Below the pieces are notes generated by a model. It was given only the letters and a program-made list of their open reading frames with translations, was not told the origin of the DNA and made no database searches. A stretch of DNA of 64,000 nt from Arenibacter antarcticus (GTDB taxonomy: Bacteria; Bacteroidota; Bacteroidia; Flavobacteriales; Flavobacteriaceae): contig NZ_CP166679.1 in assembly GCF_041320605.1 (NCBI RefSeq), forward strand, positions 2,714,001-2,778,000. Reading direction: 5' to 3'. The translations under genes were made by a program, and so were the position numbers. This document shows, one piece after another, positions 1 to 7,566 of this stretch; within the stretch, counting starts at the first letter, position 1; each line of letters opens with the position of its first letter.

Positions 1-490
1 CGCTTAAAAAGTAGGGTTTTTTTGAAGGGTATTCTTTTAGAACCTCCCAACTAAATACATAGCCATTCCCCCCTGGTAGCTTCCCTTTAGTGTCGAATAA
101 AAAATAATCGCATACTGCCTCATAGGCCTGTAGTTGACCAAAATTGAAATCGTCCTTTATGGAAAAAACTTTAATAATTTCTACTTCCCTCTTGGGCTTG
201 TTTATTTCAGACTTATTGGCCCCCTTTAATTGCTTACAAAAATCCGGACTTTCCTTTCCGTGCAACTGAACTGCCTGCAAATTGTATCTCTTTATTGTAT
301 TTATTATCTCTTCTAATGAGGCATCTACGAAAACGCCCACCTTTTTAATGTGATTTGGAATTTCGGAAATAGTTGTATTAAAAAAACGGGATGAGGGTTC
401 CCAAAAGATAAAACCCATATAATCTGGACCTACGCTGGCTACTTCCAGCATATTATCTGGGTATTTCATACCACATACTTTCAGTTTCAT
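1..490 (-). CDS. trpF: phosphoribosylanthranilate isomerase, partial (3' end off the window)
   Basis: Third step of the tryptophan branch: isomerises N-(5-phosphoribosyl)anthranilate to CdRP in the cytoplasm. The minus-strand frame opens at an ATG (488-490) and stays open to the left edge. The N-terminus MKLKVCGMKYPDNM carries the family's K-VCG-M signature with the catalytic Cys near residue 6, and later GVFVDA, VQLHG and a DYFLFDTKG segment fit the TIM-barrel family. The ATG overlaps the trpC stop by four bases (ATGA), so the two are translationally coupled. About 163 of the usual 200-210 residues are present. Confidence 0.93.
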   Translation of the reverse strand, partial: MKLKVCGMKYPDNMLEVASVGPDYMGFIFWEPSSRFFNTTISEIPNHIKKVGVFVDASLEEIINTIKRYNLQAVQLHGKESPDFCKQLKGANKSEINKPKREVEIIKVFSIKDDFNFGQLQAYEAVCDYFLFDTKGKLPGGNGYVFSWEVLKEYPSKKPYFLS

Positions 491-1272
491 GAGGTTAGCT
501 GCTTTATGAATTGGGTAGCACTCTCTCCAGGATCATCGGTCTTCATAAAATTCTCTCCGATCAAAAATCCTTGGTATCCATAGGGTAGTAGCTCCTTTAT
601 TGCGTCAACGGAACTAATTCCGCTTTCAGAGACTTTTACAAAATCATCTGGGATAAGGGCAGAAAGGGTTTTACTGGTATCTAGGCTCACCTCAAAAGTT
701 TTTAAATTTCTATTGTTGACGCCCAAGAGATCCAAACTAGGCATTATGGATTTATGCAGTTCTTCCTCATTATGTACTTCCAACAGGACATTAAGTGCCA
801 AGCTTTGGGCAAATTGGGAAAGCGCTTTTATTTGTTCCCTAGTTAAAATGGAGGCGATCAATAAAATAACATCGGCACCATAGGCCTTAGCTTCCAAAAT
901 CTGGTATTCATCTACTACAAATTCCTTGCGCAATAATGGCATTTGGACAGAAGCTCTCGCTAGCAATAGGTCATCAAGTGATCCGCCGAAATATTTGCCA
1001 TCGGTCAAAACAGACATGCCACAAGCACCTGCTTTTTCATAACCCTGGGCAACATCGTAAACACTATTGTTCTGATTGATTACCGATCTGGATGGAGATC
1101 TTCGTTTGTGTTCGGCAATAATTCCACTGGTACTATTCCTTAGGGTGTCAACCAATGAAAAAGTAGTTCTTTCGAATAAAATGGAAGCTTCCAATTGGGA
1201 AGCTGGTATGATGGATTTTTTTAATGCTACCTCTTTACGTTTATCAACAACTATTTTGTCCAGTATATTCAT
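487..1272 (-). CDS. trpC: indole-3-glycerol phosphate synthase
   Basis: Closes the indole ring: converts CdRP to indole-3-glycerol phosphate with loss of CO2. At 261 residues it is full length for a monofunctional TrpC. Visible signatures are the IIAEHKRRSPS segment with the catalytic Lys, LLRKEFVVDEYQI, GVNNRNLKTFEV and the phosphate-binding SESGI and GFLIGENFM segments. It lies 31 bases after trpD and overlaps trpF by four bases, within one minus-strand trp operon. Confidence 0.97.
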   Translation of the reverse strand: MNILDKIVVDKRKEVALKKSIIPASQLEASILFERTTFSLVDTLRNSTSGIIAEHKRRSPSRSVINQNNSVYDVAQGYEKAGACGMSVLTDGKYFGGSLDDLLLARASVQMPLLRKEFVVDEYQILEAKAYGADVILLIASILTREQIKALSQFAQSLALNVLLEVHNEEELHKSIMPSLDLLGVNNRNLKTFEVSLDTSKTLSALIPDDFVKVSESGISSVDAIKELLPYGYQGFLIGENFMKTDDPGESATQFIKQLTS

Positions 1273-1303
1273 GTTTTTATTTTAAATAAAGGAGGATTTA
1301 TTC

Positions 1304-2299
1304 TTAATTACTGCTTAGTGATTGTAATTTTTTAAGCGCCTGTAGTGCTTTGCCACTAACTAAGGATTCTTTAGCCATCTCAAATCCCTCTATAGGGCTA
1401 ATTCCCTTTACGGTAGCAATGGCGATACCGGCATTGGCACAGACCACATTGTTCTGTGGAGCGGTTCCCTTACCCTGAAGCACGTTCATAAATACTTGAG
1501 CAGATTCCTCTATACTATCGCCTCCAACAATATCGGTAGCTGAGATGGTGTCGACGCCAAAATCGGAAGGTTTTAACATGCCTTCGGAGGTATTGGTGAT
1601 CGTTTTGGTGTTGCAGGTCAGGGAAATCTCATCATAACCGTCCAACGCATGTAGTATAGTAAAGTTCTTATCCGTTTTCTGGTATAAATAGCCGTACATT
1701 CTGGCGAGTTCCAAATTGAAAACCCCGACCATTTGATTTTTTGGAAAGGCAGGGTTTACCATGGGTCCCAACATATTGAAAAACGTTTTTACCGCTAATT
1801 CCTTACGAATGGGGGCTACATTTTTCATGGCTGGGTGAAATAACGGTGCATGTAATACACAGATTCCACTTTCCACCAAACATTTCTCCAAAAAACCTGG
1901 ATCATTGCTGAAACGTATGCCTAAAAATTCCATTACGTTGCTGCTGCCACATTTTGACGACACCCCATAATTGCCGTGTTTGGTAACGGGTATTCCCGCC
2001 CCTGCCGTAACAAAACTTGCAAGGGTAGAGATGTTAAAAGTATCCTTGCCATCACCTCCAGTGCCGCAAAGGTCAACGGGATTATAGGCTGAAAGGTCTA
2101 CTGCTAAACAGAGTTCCAACAATGCATCCCTAAAGCCCTCCAATTCTTCAATGGTGACACTTCGCATCATATAAACGGTGAGGAATGCCGCAATCTGACT
2201 GGTGTTATAATCTCCTTTTGCTATATTGACCAATACTTGCTTTGCTACCTCCTTGGGAAGTACATCATGGTTGATCAATTTGTTTAATATTTCTTTCAT
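1304..2299 (-). CDS. trpD: anthranilate phosphoribosyltransferase
   Basis: Transfers phosphoribose from PRPP to anthranilate. The 331-residue length is normal. The PRPP-binding DLCGTGGDGKDTFNIST segment lies near residues 77-93, and KHGNYGVSSKCGSSNVME and a conserved RKELAVKTFFNMLGP segment follow. It is a stand-alone enzyme, not fused to TrpG as in enterobacteria. The gap to trpG (115 bases) is the widest inside the operon and contains a short tandem repeat. Confidence 0.97.
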   Translation of the reverse strand: MKEILNKLINHDVLPKEVAKQVLVNIAKGDYNTSQIAAFLTVYMMRSVTIEELEGFRDALLELCLAVDLSAYNPVDLCGTGGDGKDTFNISTLASFVTAGAGIPVTKHGNYGVSSKCGSSNVMEFLGIRFSNDPGFLEKCLVESGICVLHAPLFHPAMKNVAPIRKELAVKTFFNMLGPMVNPAFPKNQMVGVFNLELARMYGYLYQKTDKNFTILHALDGYDEISLTCNTKTITNTSEGMLKPSDFGVDTISATDIVGGDSIEESAQVFMNVLQGKGTAPQNNVVCANAGIAIATVKGISPIEGFEMAKESLVSGKALQALKKLQSLSSN

Positions 2300-2386
2300 T
2301 TCTTGTTTTTACTAATTAGGAACTAGAGCTATAATTCAGAATAGGATTCGCAACCATTCCCTGTGTTTCCCCTAAATTTTATTTTA

Positions 2387-2411
2387 ACTCACTACTCACT
2401 ACTCACTACTC
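2387..2411. repeat. 7-bp tandem repeat between trpG and trpD
   Basis: The unit ACTCACT is present in 3.6 perfect copies and ends three bases from the trpG stop codon. It is outside any coding frame. Such a short array could change length by slippage. No function can be read from the sequence. Confidence 0.8.
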
Positions 2412-2414
2412 CAG

Positions 2415-3035
2415 TTAATTCCCGACCCAATTTTTTAATATTTCCTTTCCCATGGGGGTAAGTACCGATTCTGGATGAAACTGTACGGCGCATACATCGT
2501 AGCTGGTATGGCGTAGGGACATTACCTGTCCGTTTTCATCATAGGAAGTAGCAATAAGGACCTCGGGAAGCTTAGGGTCCACTACCCAAGAATGGTAACG
2601 ACCTACTTCCAGTTCTTTTGGAAGGCCTTTGAATAAAATGTCGTCCTTAACGATATTTATTTTGGTAGCAATACCATGGTATACCTGATCTAAGTTTATT
2701 ATGCTTCCACCAAATACTTCGGCAATAGCCTGTTGTCCCAGACACACTCCAAAGATACTTTTGGTTGGTGCATATTCTGCGATAATAGCCTTAAGCAATC
2801 CGGCTTCATCCGGTATACCAGGGCCTGGTGATAATACAATTTTGTCGAACACCGCCACCTCGTCAAGGGTTATTTGGTCATTTCTTCGTACAACTACCTC
2901 GCAATCTAGATCTTCTAGATAATGTACCAAGTTATAGGTAAAGCTATCGTAATTGTCTATAACAAGAATGGCTCCTTTTTGTCCTCCCAAAGCGGGAGAG
3001 GAGATTGTATTTTCTTTATTTTGATGTTTATCCAT
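2415..3035 (-). CDS. trpG: anthranilate synthase component II (glutamine amidotransferase)
   Basis: Supplies ammonia from glutamine to TrpE. This is a class I amidotransferase: the domain opens with ILVIDNYDSFTYNLVHYLED, the nucleophile Cys is in FGVCLGQQAIAEVFGG, and the His/Glu pair is in AVQFHPESVL. About 22 residues precede the usual start (MDKHQNKENTISSP...). I see no ATG, GTG or TTG closer to the domain, so either the extension is real or an unusual start (an ATT after AAAAAGGAGCC) is used. It lies 76 bases downstream of trpE. Confidence 0.95.
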   Translation of the reverse strand: MDKHQNKENTISSPALGGQKGAILVIDNYDSFTYNLVHYLEDLDCEVVVRRNDQITLDEVAVFDKIVLSPGPGIPDEAGLLKAIIAEYAPTKSIFGVCLGQQAIAEVFGGSIINLDQVYHGIATKINIVKDDILFKGLPKELEVGRYHSWVVDPKLPEVLIATSYDENGQVMSLRHTSYDVCAVQFHPESVLTPMGKEILKNWVGN

Positions 3036-3111
3036 TAGAATTGAATATTGTACTTTTCCTATTGATTTTTTTTATCTTCCATCAGTTCCCATTACTTGTT
3101 GGGAATGTGGT

Positions 3112-4509
3112 TTATATGGACTCTGCTATTTCTAAAGCTTTGGTAAGGGCTCCTAGTTTGTTGTAGGTTTCCTGTAGTTCATTTTCGGGGATGGAGGCAG
3201 CCACTAGGCCCGCCCCAGCCTGATAGTGCAATTGATGGTTTTTACTTAAAAAGGTACGGATCATAATAGCATGATTAAAATTGCCGTTAAAATCCATAAA
3301 ACCGATAGCCCCACCATAATATCCACGGTTTGTCTTTTCGTATTTTTCAATTAGTTGCATGGCCATATGTTTAGGTGCACCACTTAAGGTACCGGCAGGA
3401 AACGTGTCAGCCACCACTTTCATAGTGGGGATATGCGCTTTCTTTTGTCCGGTAACTTTAGATACCAGATGGATGACATGAGAGAAGAATTGAACCTCTC
3501 TATAATTTTCTACCTGTACCATATTCCCATTTCTACTGAGATCGTTCCGGGCCAGATCAACCAGCATTACGTGCTCGCTATTCTCCTTATCGTCTATTTT
3601 TAATTTTTTTGCCAGCTCAGCATCCTGTTCATCGTTTCCAGTTCGTTTAAAGGTGCCGGCAATGGGGTGAATTTCGGCCTTTCCATCCTTTACGATCAAT
3701 TGGGCTTCGGGCGAACTTCCGAATATTTTAAAATCTCCATAATCAAAATAGAACAAATAGGGCGATGGGTTTATGGATCGTAGGGCGCGATAAACATTAA
3801 ATTCGTCTCCCTTAAATTCTTGGGAGAATCGCTTTGATAATACCAACTGAAAAACATCCCCTCTATGGCAGTGTTTTTTCGCCAATTCTACCTGCTCCTT
3901 ATATTCGTCGTCCATTAAGTTAGAAACTGGATCGCCACTCTTACTAAAGTTATAAGAGGCAAAGTTTTTGGCACTGAGGATCTGCTCTATCTCTGCAATA
4001 TTACTTTCTGATTGGTAACAATGAGCGAAAATATAGGCTTCATTTTTAAAGTGGTTGATGGCCACTATATTACTATATACGGCATAATATATATCCGGGA
4101 TGGAAATGCTATTGTCTTTTTTGGAGATGGTTATATCCTCAAAATATCGAACGGCATCATAGGCCATATAGCCAAACAATCCATTGTTTATAAACTTGAA
4201 GTCATTGTTGGAAGCTTGGAACCGTTGACTGAATTGGTGCAATAGTGCTGGGATATCCGTATCCTTGTTTACGGGTATTTTCTCTGTACTACCATCTGGG
4301 AACTGTTGTACCAACAACTCATTCTCTAGGGCGATAGAAGCAATTGGATTACAACAGATATACGAAAAACTATTATCGTTAGCATGGTAGTCGCTACTCT
4401 CCAATAAGATGCTGTTGGGAAAACGATCTCTTATTTTTAAATAAACACTTACAGGGGTAATGGTGTCTGCAAGAATCTTCTTATGATGCGAAACTAAAGG
4501 GTATTTCAT
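3112..4509 (-). CDS. trpE: anthranilate synthase component I
   Basis: Makes anthranilate from chorismate and ammonia; the first committed step and the usual point of tryptophan feedback. At 465 residues it is normal for flavobacteria. An LLESSDYH segment near residue 35 matches the N-terminal LLES element that binds tryptophan in feedback-sensitive TrpE. The chorismate-binding domain is recognisable from GDVFQLVLSKRF, ...PIAGTFKRTGNDEQD, HVMLVDLARNDLSRNG and FPAGTLSGAPK. It is the first structural gene of the operon, behind a leader peptide and attenuator. Confidence 0.97.
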   Translation of the reverse strand: MKYPLVSHHKKILADTITPVSVYLKIRDRFPNSILLESSDYHANDNSFSYICCNPIASIALENELLVQQFPDGSTEKIPVNKDTDIPALLHQFSQRFQASNNDFKFINNGLFGYMAYDAVRYFEDITISKKDNSISIPDIYYAVYSNIVAINHFKNEAYIFAHCYQSESNIAEIEQILSAKNFASYNFSKSGDPVSNLMDDEYKEQVELAKKHCHRGDVFQLVLSKRFSQEFKGDEFNVYRALRSINPSPYLFYFDYGDFKIFGSSPEAQLIVKDGKAEIHPIAGTFKRTGNDEQDAELAKKLKIDDKENSEHVMLVDLARNDLSRNGNMVQVENYREVQFFSHVIHLVSKVTGQKKAHIPTMKVVADTFPAGTLSGAPKHMAMQLIEKYEKTNRGYYGGAIGFMDFNGNFNHAIMIRTFLSKNHQLHYQAGAGLVAASIPENELQETYNKLGALTKALEIAESI

Positions 4510-4564
4510 GTTAAATTTTTATTTCTGTCCGTACAAACGGGAATTTTTACTTTTATGATAAACG

Positions 4565-4596
4565 AAAAAAAGGCCTGTCGTGATGACAAGCCTTTT
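4565..4596 (-). terminator. trp attenuator terminator
   Basis: On the minus strand AAAAGGCTTGTC and GACAGGCCTTTT form a 12-bp stem (one G-U) around a 5-base loop, followed by a T run. It lies between the trpL stop (4625) and the trpE start (4509), so it is an internal terminator of the trp leader. A TCACGA in its loop and 3' arm (4578-4583) is complementary to TCGTGA at the end of trpL (4625-4630), a possible but short competing pairing. Confidence 0.9.
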
Positions 4597-4624
4597 ATAT
4601 AGTTATACTACAATGATGCTCCTC

Positions 4625-4681
4625 TCACGATGTTTTTCGTAAGTTGTTCCACCACCAAGTATTTGAAATCGAGTTCTTCAT
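4625..4681 (-). CDS. trpL: trp operon leader peptide (three tandem Trp codons)
   Basis: An 18-residue reading frame, MKNSISNTWWWNNLRKTS, with three consecutive TGG codons. It starts eight bases after the -7 promoter element and is followed within 30 bases by an intrinsic terminator ahead of trpE. Position, size, Trp run and downstream terminator are those of a classical attenuator leader peptide: when charged tRNA-Trp is scarce the ribosome should stall at the Trp codons and prevent the terminator from forming. No competing antiterminator of convincing length was found by eye. Confidence 0.88.
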   Translation of the reverse strand: MKNSISNTWWWNNLRKTS

Positions 4682-4688
4682 TATAAGC

Positions 4689-4719
4689 CAAATATAAGAA
4701 GGAATTTTAAAAGTACAAA
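4689..4719 (-). promoter_or_regulatory. trp operon promoter
   Basis: On the minus strand TTTG (4716-4719), a 19-base spacer and TATATTTG (4689-4696) match the Bacteroidota -33 TTTG / -7 TAnnTTTG consensus exactly. The predicted transcription start falls only a few bases before the trpL ATG at 4681, so the leader mRNA would be leaderless or nearly so. Confidence 0.82.
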
Positions 4720-4733
4720 CGAAGTGTTACGTA

Positions 4734-4764
4734 AAAAATAAAAAACCCCACAAATGTGAGGTTT
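4734..4764 (-). terminator. terminator of the marR-nitroreductase-yceI operon
   Basis: On the minus strand AAACCTCACA and TGTGGGGTTT pair (10 bp, one G-U, 2-base loop) and run into an A/T-rich T stretch. It lies 25 bases beyond the yceI stop and just upstream of the trp promoter, separating the two units. Confidence 0.88.
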
Positions 4765-4788
4765 TAAACAATTTAATTTCAGTATTTC

Positions 4789-5367
4789 TTAGAATTCCAA
4801 ATCTACCACTAGGTCAAATTCGTCATATATAGTTTTGTCCCCTAAATTGTCGAAGAAACTACCAGACCCAAATTTTACATCGTATAATGAGCGATCTACT
4901 TTCATGGTTGCGGTAGCTTTACTCCCGTAAACGGAAAGGTTAAAAGTAATAGGATTGGTCTTCCCTTTTATAGTAAGGTTGCCTATAACCTCATAGGAGT
5001 TTTTTCCGGTAGCGGTTACTTTTGTAAAAACTAGATTAGAGGTAGCATGTTTATCTACTCCAAAGAAATCGTCGGATTTTAAGTGATTTTCTAATTTTCC
5101 TTTGTATTCCCCCTCTAAGTCGTGAGAAACCAAGGTAGTCATGTCTACTACAAATTCCCCGCCTACTAATTTATCGTCGTTAAAGATCAAGGCGCCTTCC
5201 TTTAGGTCTATAACACCATAATGGGAACCAGTAACCTTATACCCTTTCCAGGTTACGGAGCTTTCCGAGGCTTTTACTATTTTCTTGTCGTTTTCAACTG
5301 GGTTAGACGCTATTGCAGTGAATCCTGTAACTACGGCCAATACTAATGATAATGTTGTTTTTCTCAT
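4789..5367 (-). CDS. YceI family periplasmic protein
   Basis: A 192-residue exported protein with a signal peptide (MRKTTLSLVLAVVTGFTAIAS). The mature part is a YceI-like lipocalin-fold domain, a family that binds isoprenoid-type lipids in the periplasm; typical segments are VTWKGYKVTGSHYG, F.VDMTTL, NLVFTKVTATG and LTIKGKTNPITF. It is the last gene of a marR-nitroreductase-yceI unit, 33 bases after the nitroreductase, which suggests a shared stress response. The ligand is unknown. Confidence 0.9.
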   Translation of the reverse strand: MRKTTLSLVLAVVTGFTAIASNPVENDKKIVKASESSVTWKGYKVTGSHYGVIDLKEGALIFNDDKLVGGEFVVDMTTLVSHDLEGEYKGKLENHLKSDDFFGVDKHATSNLVFTKVTATGKNSYEVIGNLTIKGKTNPITFNLSVYGSKATATMKVDRSLYDVKFGSGSFFDNLGDKTIYDEFDLVVDLEF

Positions 5368-5400
5368 AATTCTAATTCTTGTTTAAGGTTTATATTTAAT

Positions 5401-6036
5401 TTATATGTGGGTAATTAACTCTTTTTTAGGCTTTCGCACTTTTTTATTGTGTTGGGTGGTATCTTCTTCAGATCTATACCCTATGGCTACCAATACCGCG
5501 GCGTTTAAGCCCTTTTCAGTAAGTCCAAGGATTTCATTTATATCTGGAGCGTCAAACCCTTCCATCGGGCAGCTATCTATTTTAAGATCTGCGGCTGCAG
5601 ACAATAGATTTCCCAGAGCAAGATATGCTTGTCTAGCGGTCCAAGAAGCCTTTTCAGACTCGGGCAATGTTACCAGTTTAGATTTCATAAAGTCAGCACG
5701 ACCTCCTAAACTCTCAAGTGGGATATTACGGGTGGCACTAACATTCTCTAAATAATCATCTACTAATTCTTCGCCAAAAGTGGATTGATTTGCTAATATG
5801 ATAACATGAGATGATTCGGTGATCTGAGCTTGGTCCCATGCAGCAGGTCTTAGTTTTTCCCGCACCTCTTTATCTTCAATAACAAAGATTTCATAAGGCT
5901 GTAACCCGTAAGAGGAGGCGCTTAAGGAAATAGCATCCAATAAGCTTTCTAATTTTTCGGGTGAAACTTTTTTGGAGGTATCAAATTTTTTGGTGGCATA
6001 TCGCCAGTTTAAGGTATCTAAGTAGTTGCTCATCAT
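5401..6036 (-). CDS. NAD(P)H-dependent nitroreductase family protein
   Basis: An FMN-dependent oxidoreductase of the NfsB/nitroreductase fold, 211 residues. Visible features are the N-terminal NWRYATKKFD, SLSASSYGLQPYEIFVIED (FMN contact region), QITESSHVIILA and the C-terminal GYRSEEDTTQHNKKVRKPK. These enzymes reduce quinones and nitro compounds with NAD(P)H; the native substrate cannot be told. Two adjacent ATG codons could start it. It lies 33 bases after the MarR gene, its likely regulator. Confidence 0.93.
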   Translation of the reverse strand: MMSNYLDTLNWRYATKKFDTSKKVSPEKLESLLDAISLSASSYGLQPYEIFVIEDKEVREKLRPAAWDQAQITESSHVIILANQSTFGEELVDDYLENVSATRNIPLESLGGRADFMKSKLVTLPESEKASWTARQAYLALGNLLSAAADLKIDSCPMEGFDAPDINEILGLTEKGLNAAVLVAIGYRSEEDTTQHNKKVRKPKKELITHI

Positions 6037-6069
6037 TAATATATTTGTATGGTATTTTAATCTTTATCT

Positions 6070-6516
6070 TTAAAACTTGTCCAAGAGCCTGTTTAATTCC
6101 TGTAGTTCTTGTAGATTAAAATTTTGGATTATTTTCCTTTCTGCTTCAATAATGTTCTTATCAATTTCTAACAGATCTGCCTCACCTTTAGGGGTAATAG
6201 TGATTTCTATTTTCCGTCTATTACTGGGGCAAACTTCTCGGTTTACATAATCCTTTAGAATCAATTTGTCCACAAGTCTGGTTGTGTTGCTCATTTTGGT
6301 CACCATTCTATCATTTAACGTGGAAAGATTTGCAGGTTTCCCTTTTTGTCCCCTTAAAATTCTAAGGACGTTAAACTGTTGTAGTGAAACACCGAAGGGT
6401 TTAATCGCTTGCCCCATTATGTCATTGATTTTATTTTCCACAAGACTAATGTGAATCAGCGTCCTACTTTCTAAGGGAATTGACTTTTCGGTTTTTATAA
6501 TTTCCTCTACATCCAT
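6070..6516 (-). CDS. MarR family transcriptional regulator
   Basis: A 148-residue winged-helix regulator. The region QQFNVLRILRGQKGKPANLSTL through MSNTTRLVDKLILKDYVNREVCPSNRRKIEITITPKG is the MarR DNA-binding domain including the beta wing, flanked by dimerisation helices. It is the first gene of the unit with the nitroreductase and YceI genes. A perfect palindrome overlaps its own promoter, so it probably represses the whole operon and is relieved by a quinone, oxidant or phenolic ligand; the ligand is inference. Confidence 0.95.
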   Translation of the reverse strand: MDVEEIIKTEKSIPLESRTLIHISLVENKINDIMGQAIKPFGVSLQQFNVLRILRGQKGKPANLSTLNDRMVTKMSNTTRLVDKLILKDYVNREVCPSNRRKIEITITPKGEADLLEIDKNIIEAERKIIQNFNLQELQELNRLLDKF

Positions 6517-6520
6517 GTCT

Positions 6521-6535
6521 ATACAATAATTGTAT
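6521..6535. promoter_or_regulatory. probable MarR operator
   Basis: ATACAAT-A-ATTGTAT is a perfect 15-base palindrome five bases upstream of the marR start and at the predicted transcription start. An adjoining ATTGTATGTACAAAT (6529-6543) is a near-palindrome sharing one half-site. Symmetry, A/T-rich arms and position fit a MarR-family autorepression site. Confidence 0.7.
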
Positions 6536-6538
6536 GTA

Positions 6539-6569
6539 CAAATGTATGTCGTATTCCTTGATCTCCAAT
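6539..6569 (-). promoter_or_regulatory. promoter of the marR operon
   Basis: On the minus strand ATTG (one mismatch to TTTG), a 19-base spacer and TACATTTG match the Bacteroidota consensus. The -7 element abuts the operator palindrome, so a bound repressor would block initiation. Confidence 0.65.
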
Positions 6570-6654
6570 TTAGTTTTGTGCTAATTTTGTGTTAAATACG
6601 ATTTAAGGGTTTTCTGAGGGCTTAAGTTTTTCGGAAAGCTTAGCAAAAATAAGG

Positions 6655-6685
6655 CTTGGATTTTTTTTAAATATCGTTATTTTTG
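6655..6685 (+). promoter_or_regulatory. promoter of the rhodanese gene
   Basis: CTTG (one mismatch to TTTG) at 6655-6658, 19 bases, then TATTTTTG at 6678-6685 fit the Bacteroidota promoter pattern. The start codon follows 20 bases later. Confidence 0.6.
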
Positions 6686-6704
6686 AAAACTTAAATTAAA
6701 TGAA

Positions 6705-7019
6705 ATGGCAGATTTATCACAAGAAGAATGGAATGCACAATTGGAAGGCGACCAGAATGCTTTTGTATTGGATGTTAGAACAGCGGAAGAGGTAGAGGAA
6801 GGGTATATTCCCAACATGACAAATATTGACATACATCTGGGGCAGGAGTTCATGACTGAGCTGGAAAAATTGGATAAGACCAAGAATTATTATGTGTACT
6901 GTAGGTCTGGACAGCGAAGTGGTCAGGCATGTGCCATTATGAACAAATTAGGTTTTAAGAACGCTTATAATTTGCAGGGCGGTATTATGAATTGGGAAGG
7001 TGAGATCGTAGAGGAGTAG
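6705..7019 (+). CDS. rhodanese-like domain protein
   Basis: A 104-residue single-domain rhodanese, cytoplasmic (no signal peptide). The active-site loop is YCRSGQRSGQA with the persulfide-forming Cys at about residue 66; FVLDVRTAEEVEEGYIPN and the C-terminal NLQGGIMNW are the other family hallmarks. It probably carries sulfane sulfur, but the partner is not evident. It stands alone between the divergent marR operon and an insertion sequence. Confidence 0.92.
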   Translation: MADLSQEEWNAQLEGDQNAFVLDVRTAEEVEEGYIPNMTNIDIHLGQEFMTELEKLDKTKNYYVYCRSGQRSGQACAIMNKLGFKNAYNLQGGIMNWEGEIVEE

Positions 7020-7212
7020 TGGTCTATCTAGAAATTATTCATTATACGTTATAGTTGTCCAAAGTGTTAAACAACATTATGGGGAGTTTTCCATTCCTAT
7101 TTTATTGTTGTTTGATGTTGGTTCTAACTTAACCGGTGTATTAAGGGATCAAGCTCAAAAGTTGTGTGTGAATTGAAATAGGAGTTCGATATTTGCAGTA
7201 AAACGAACAGCA

Positions 7213-7566
7213 TTGGAATTATCTATCGACCTATTAAAGCTTATACTGCCGGAACTTTTAATAACCCACTTTAAACTAGTTTCCCATAAAACTGAAGATG
7301 GTACGCTTCATTTATATTTTGAAGAAAAAGAGGATAGCCCTAAAGAGGAAAAACACCGCATTTTAATAGGTCATGGCTTTCATAAGGAGATCGTCGTCCA
7401 GGATTTCCCATTACGGGGAAAATCAGTCTTTCTCCACATTAAGCGCCGCCGTTGGCTGGACAAGGCCACGAGGCAAGCCGTGCAAAGAGATTGGGAGCTG
7501 GTGGCACAGGGAACTCGTATGACCGTAGAGTTCGCTGCTTTTTTAAAAGTACTTGGTCAGTACTAA
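7213..7566 (+). CDS. transposase N-terminal frame (ISAon1-type)
   Basis: 117 residues starting at TTG, basic towards the end (HIKRRRWLDKATRQAVQRDW). It resembles the separately encoded N-terminal region of ISAon1-type transposases, which recall the zinc-finger/DNA-binding end of ISL3 transposases, although I see no clear Cys cluster here. It ends in TAA and overlaps the DDE frame by 14 bases in a different phase, so the two may be joined by a +1 (or -2) frameshift or translated separately. Confidence 0.8.
   Translation: MELSIDLLKLILPELLITHFKLVSHKTEDGTLHLYFEEKEDSPKEEKHRILIGHGFHKEIVVQDFPLRGKSVFLHIKRRRWLDKATRQAVQRDWELVAQGTRMTVEFAAFLKVLGQY

Noticed and set aside
7095-7125. Other candidate left ends of the IS (for example the ATTGTTGTTTG stretch)
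   Set aside because: Its order relative to GGATCA is inconsistent with an inverted repeat; the 7146/8561 ends with matching 8-bp duplication explain everything.
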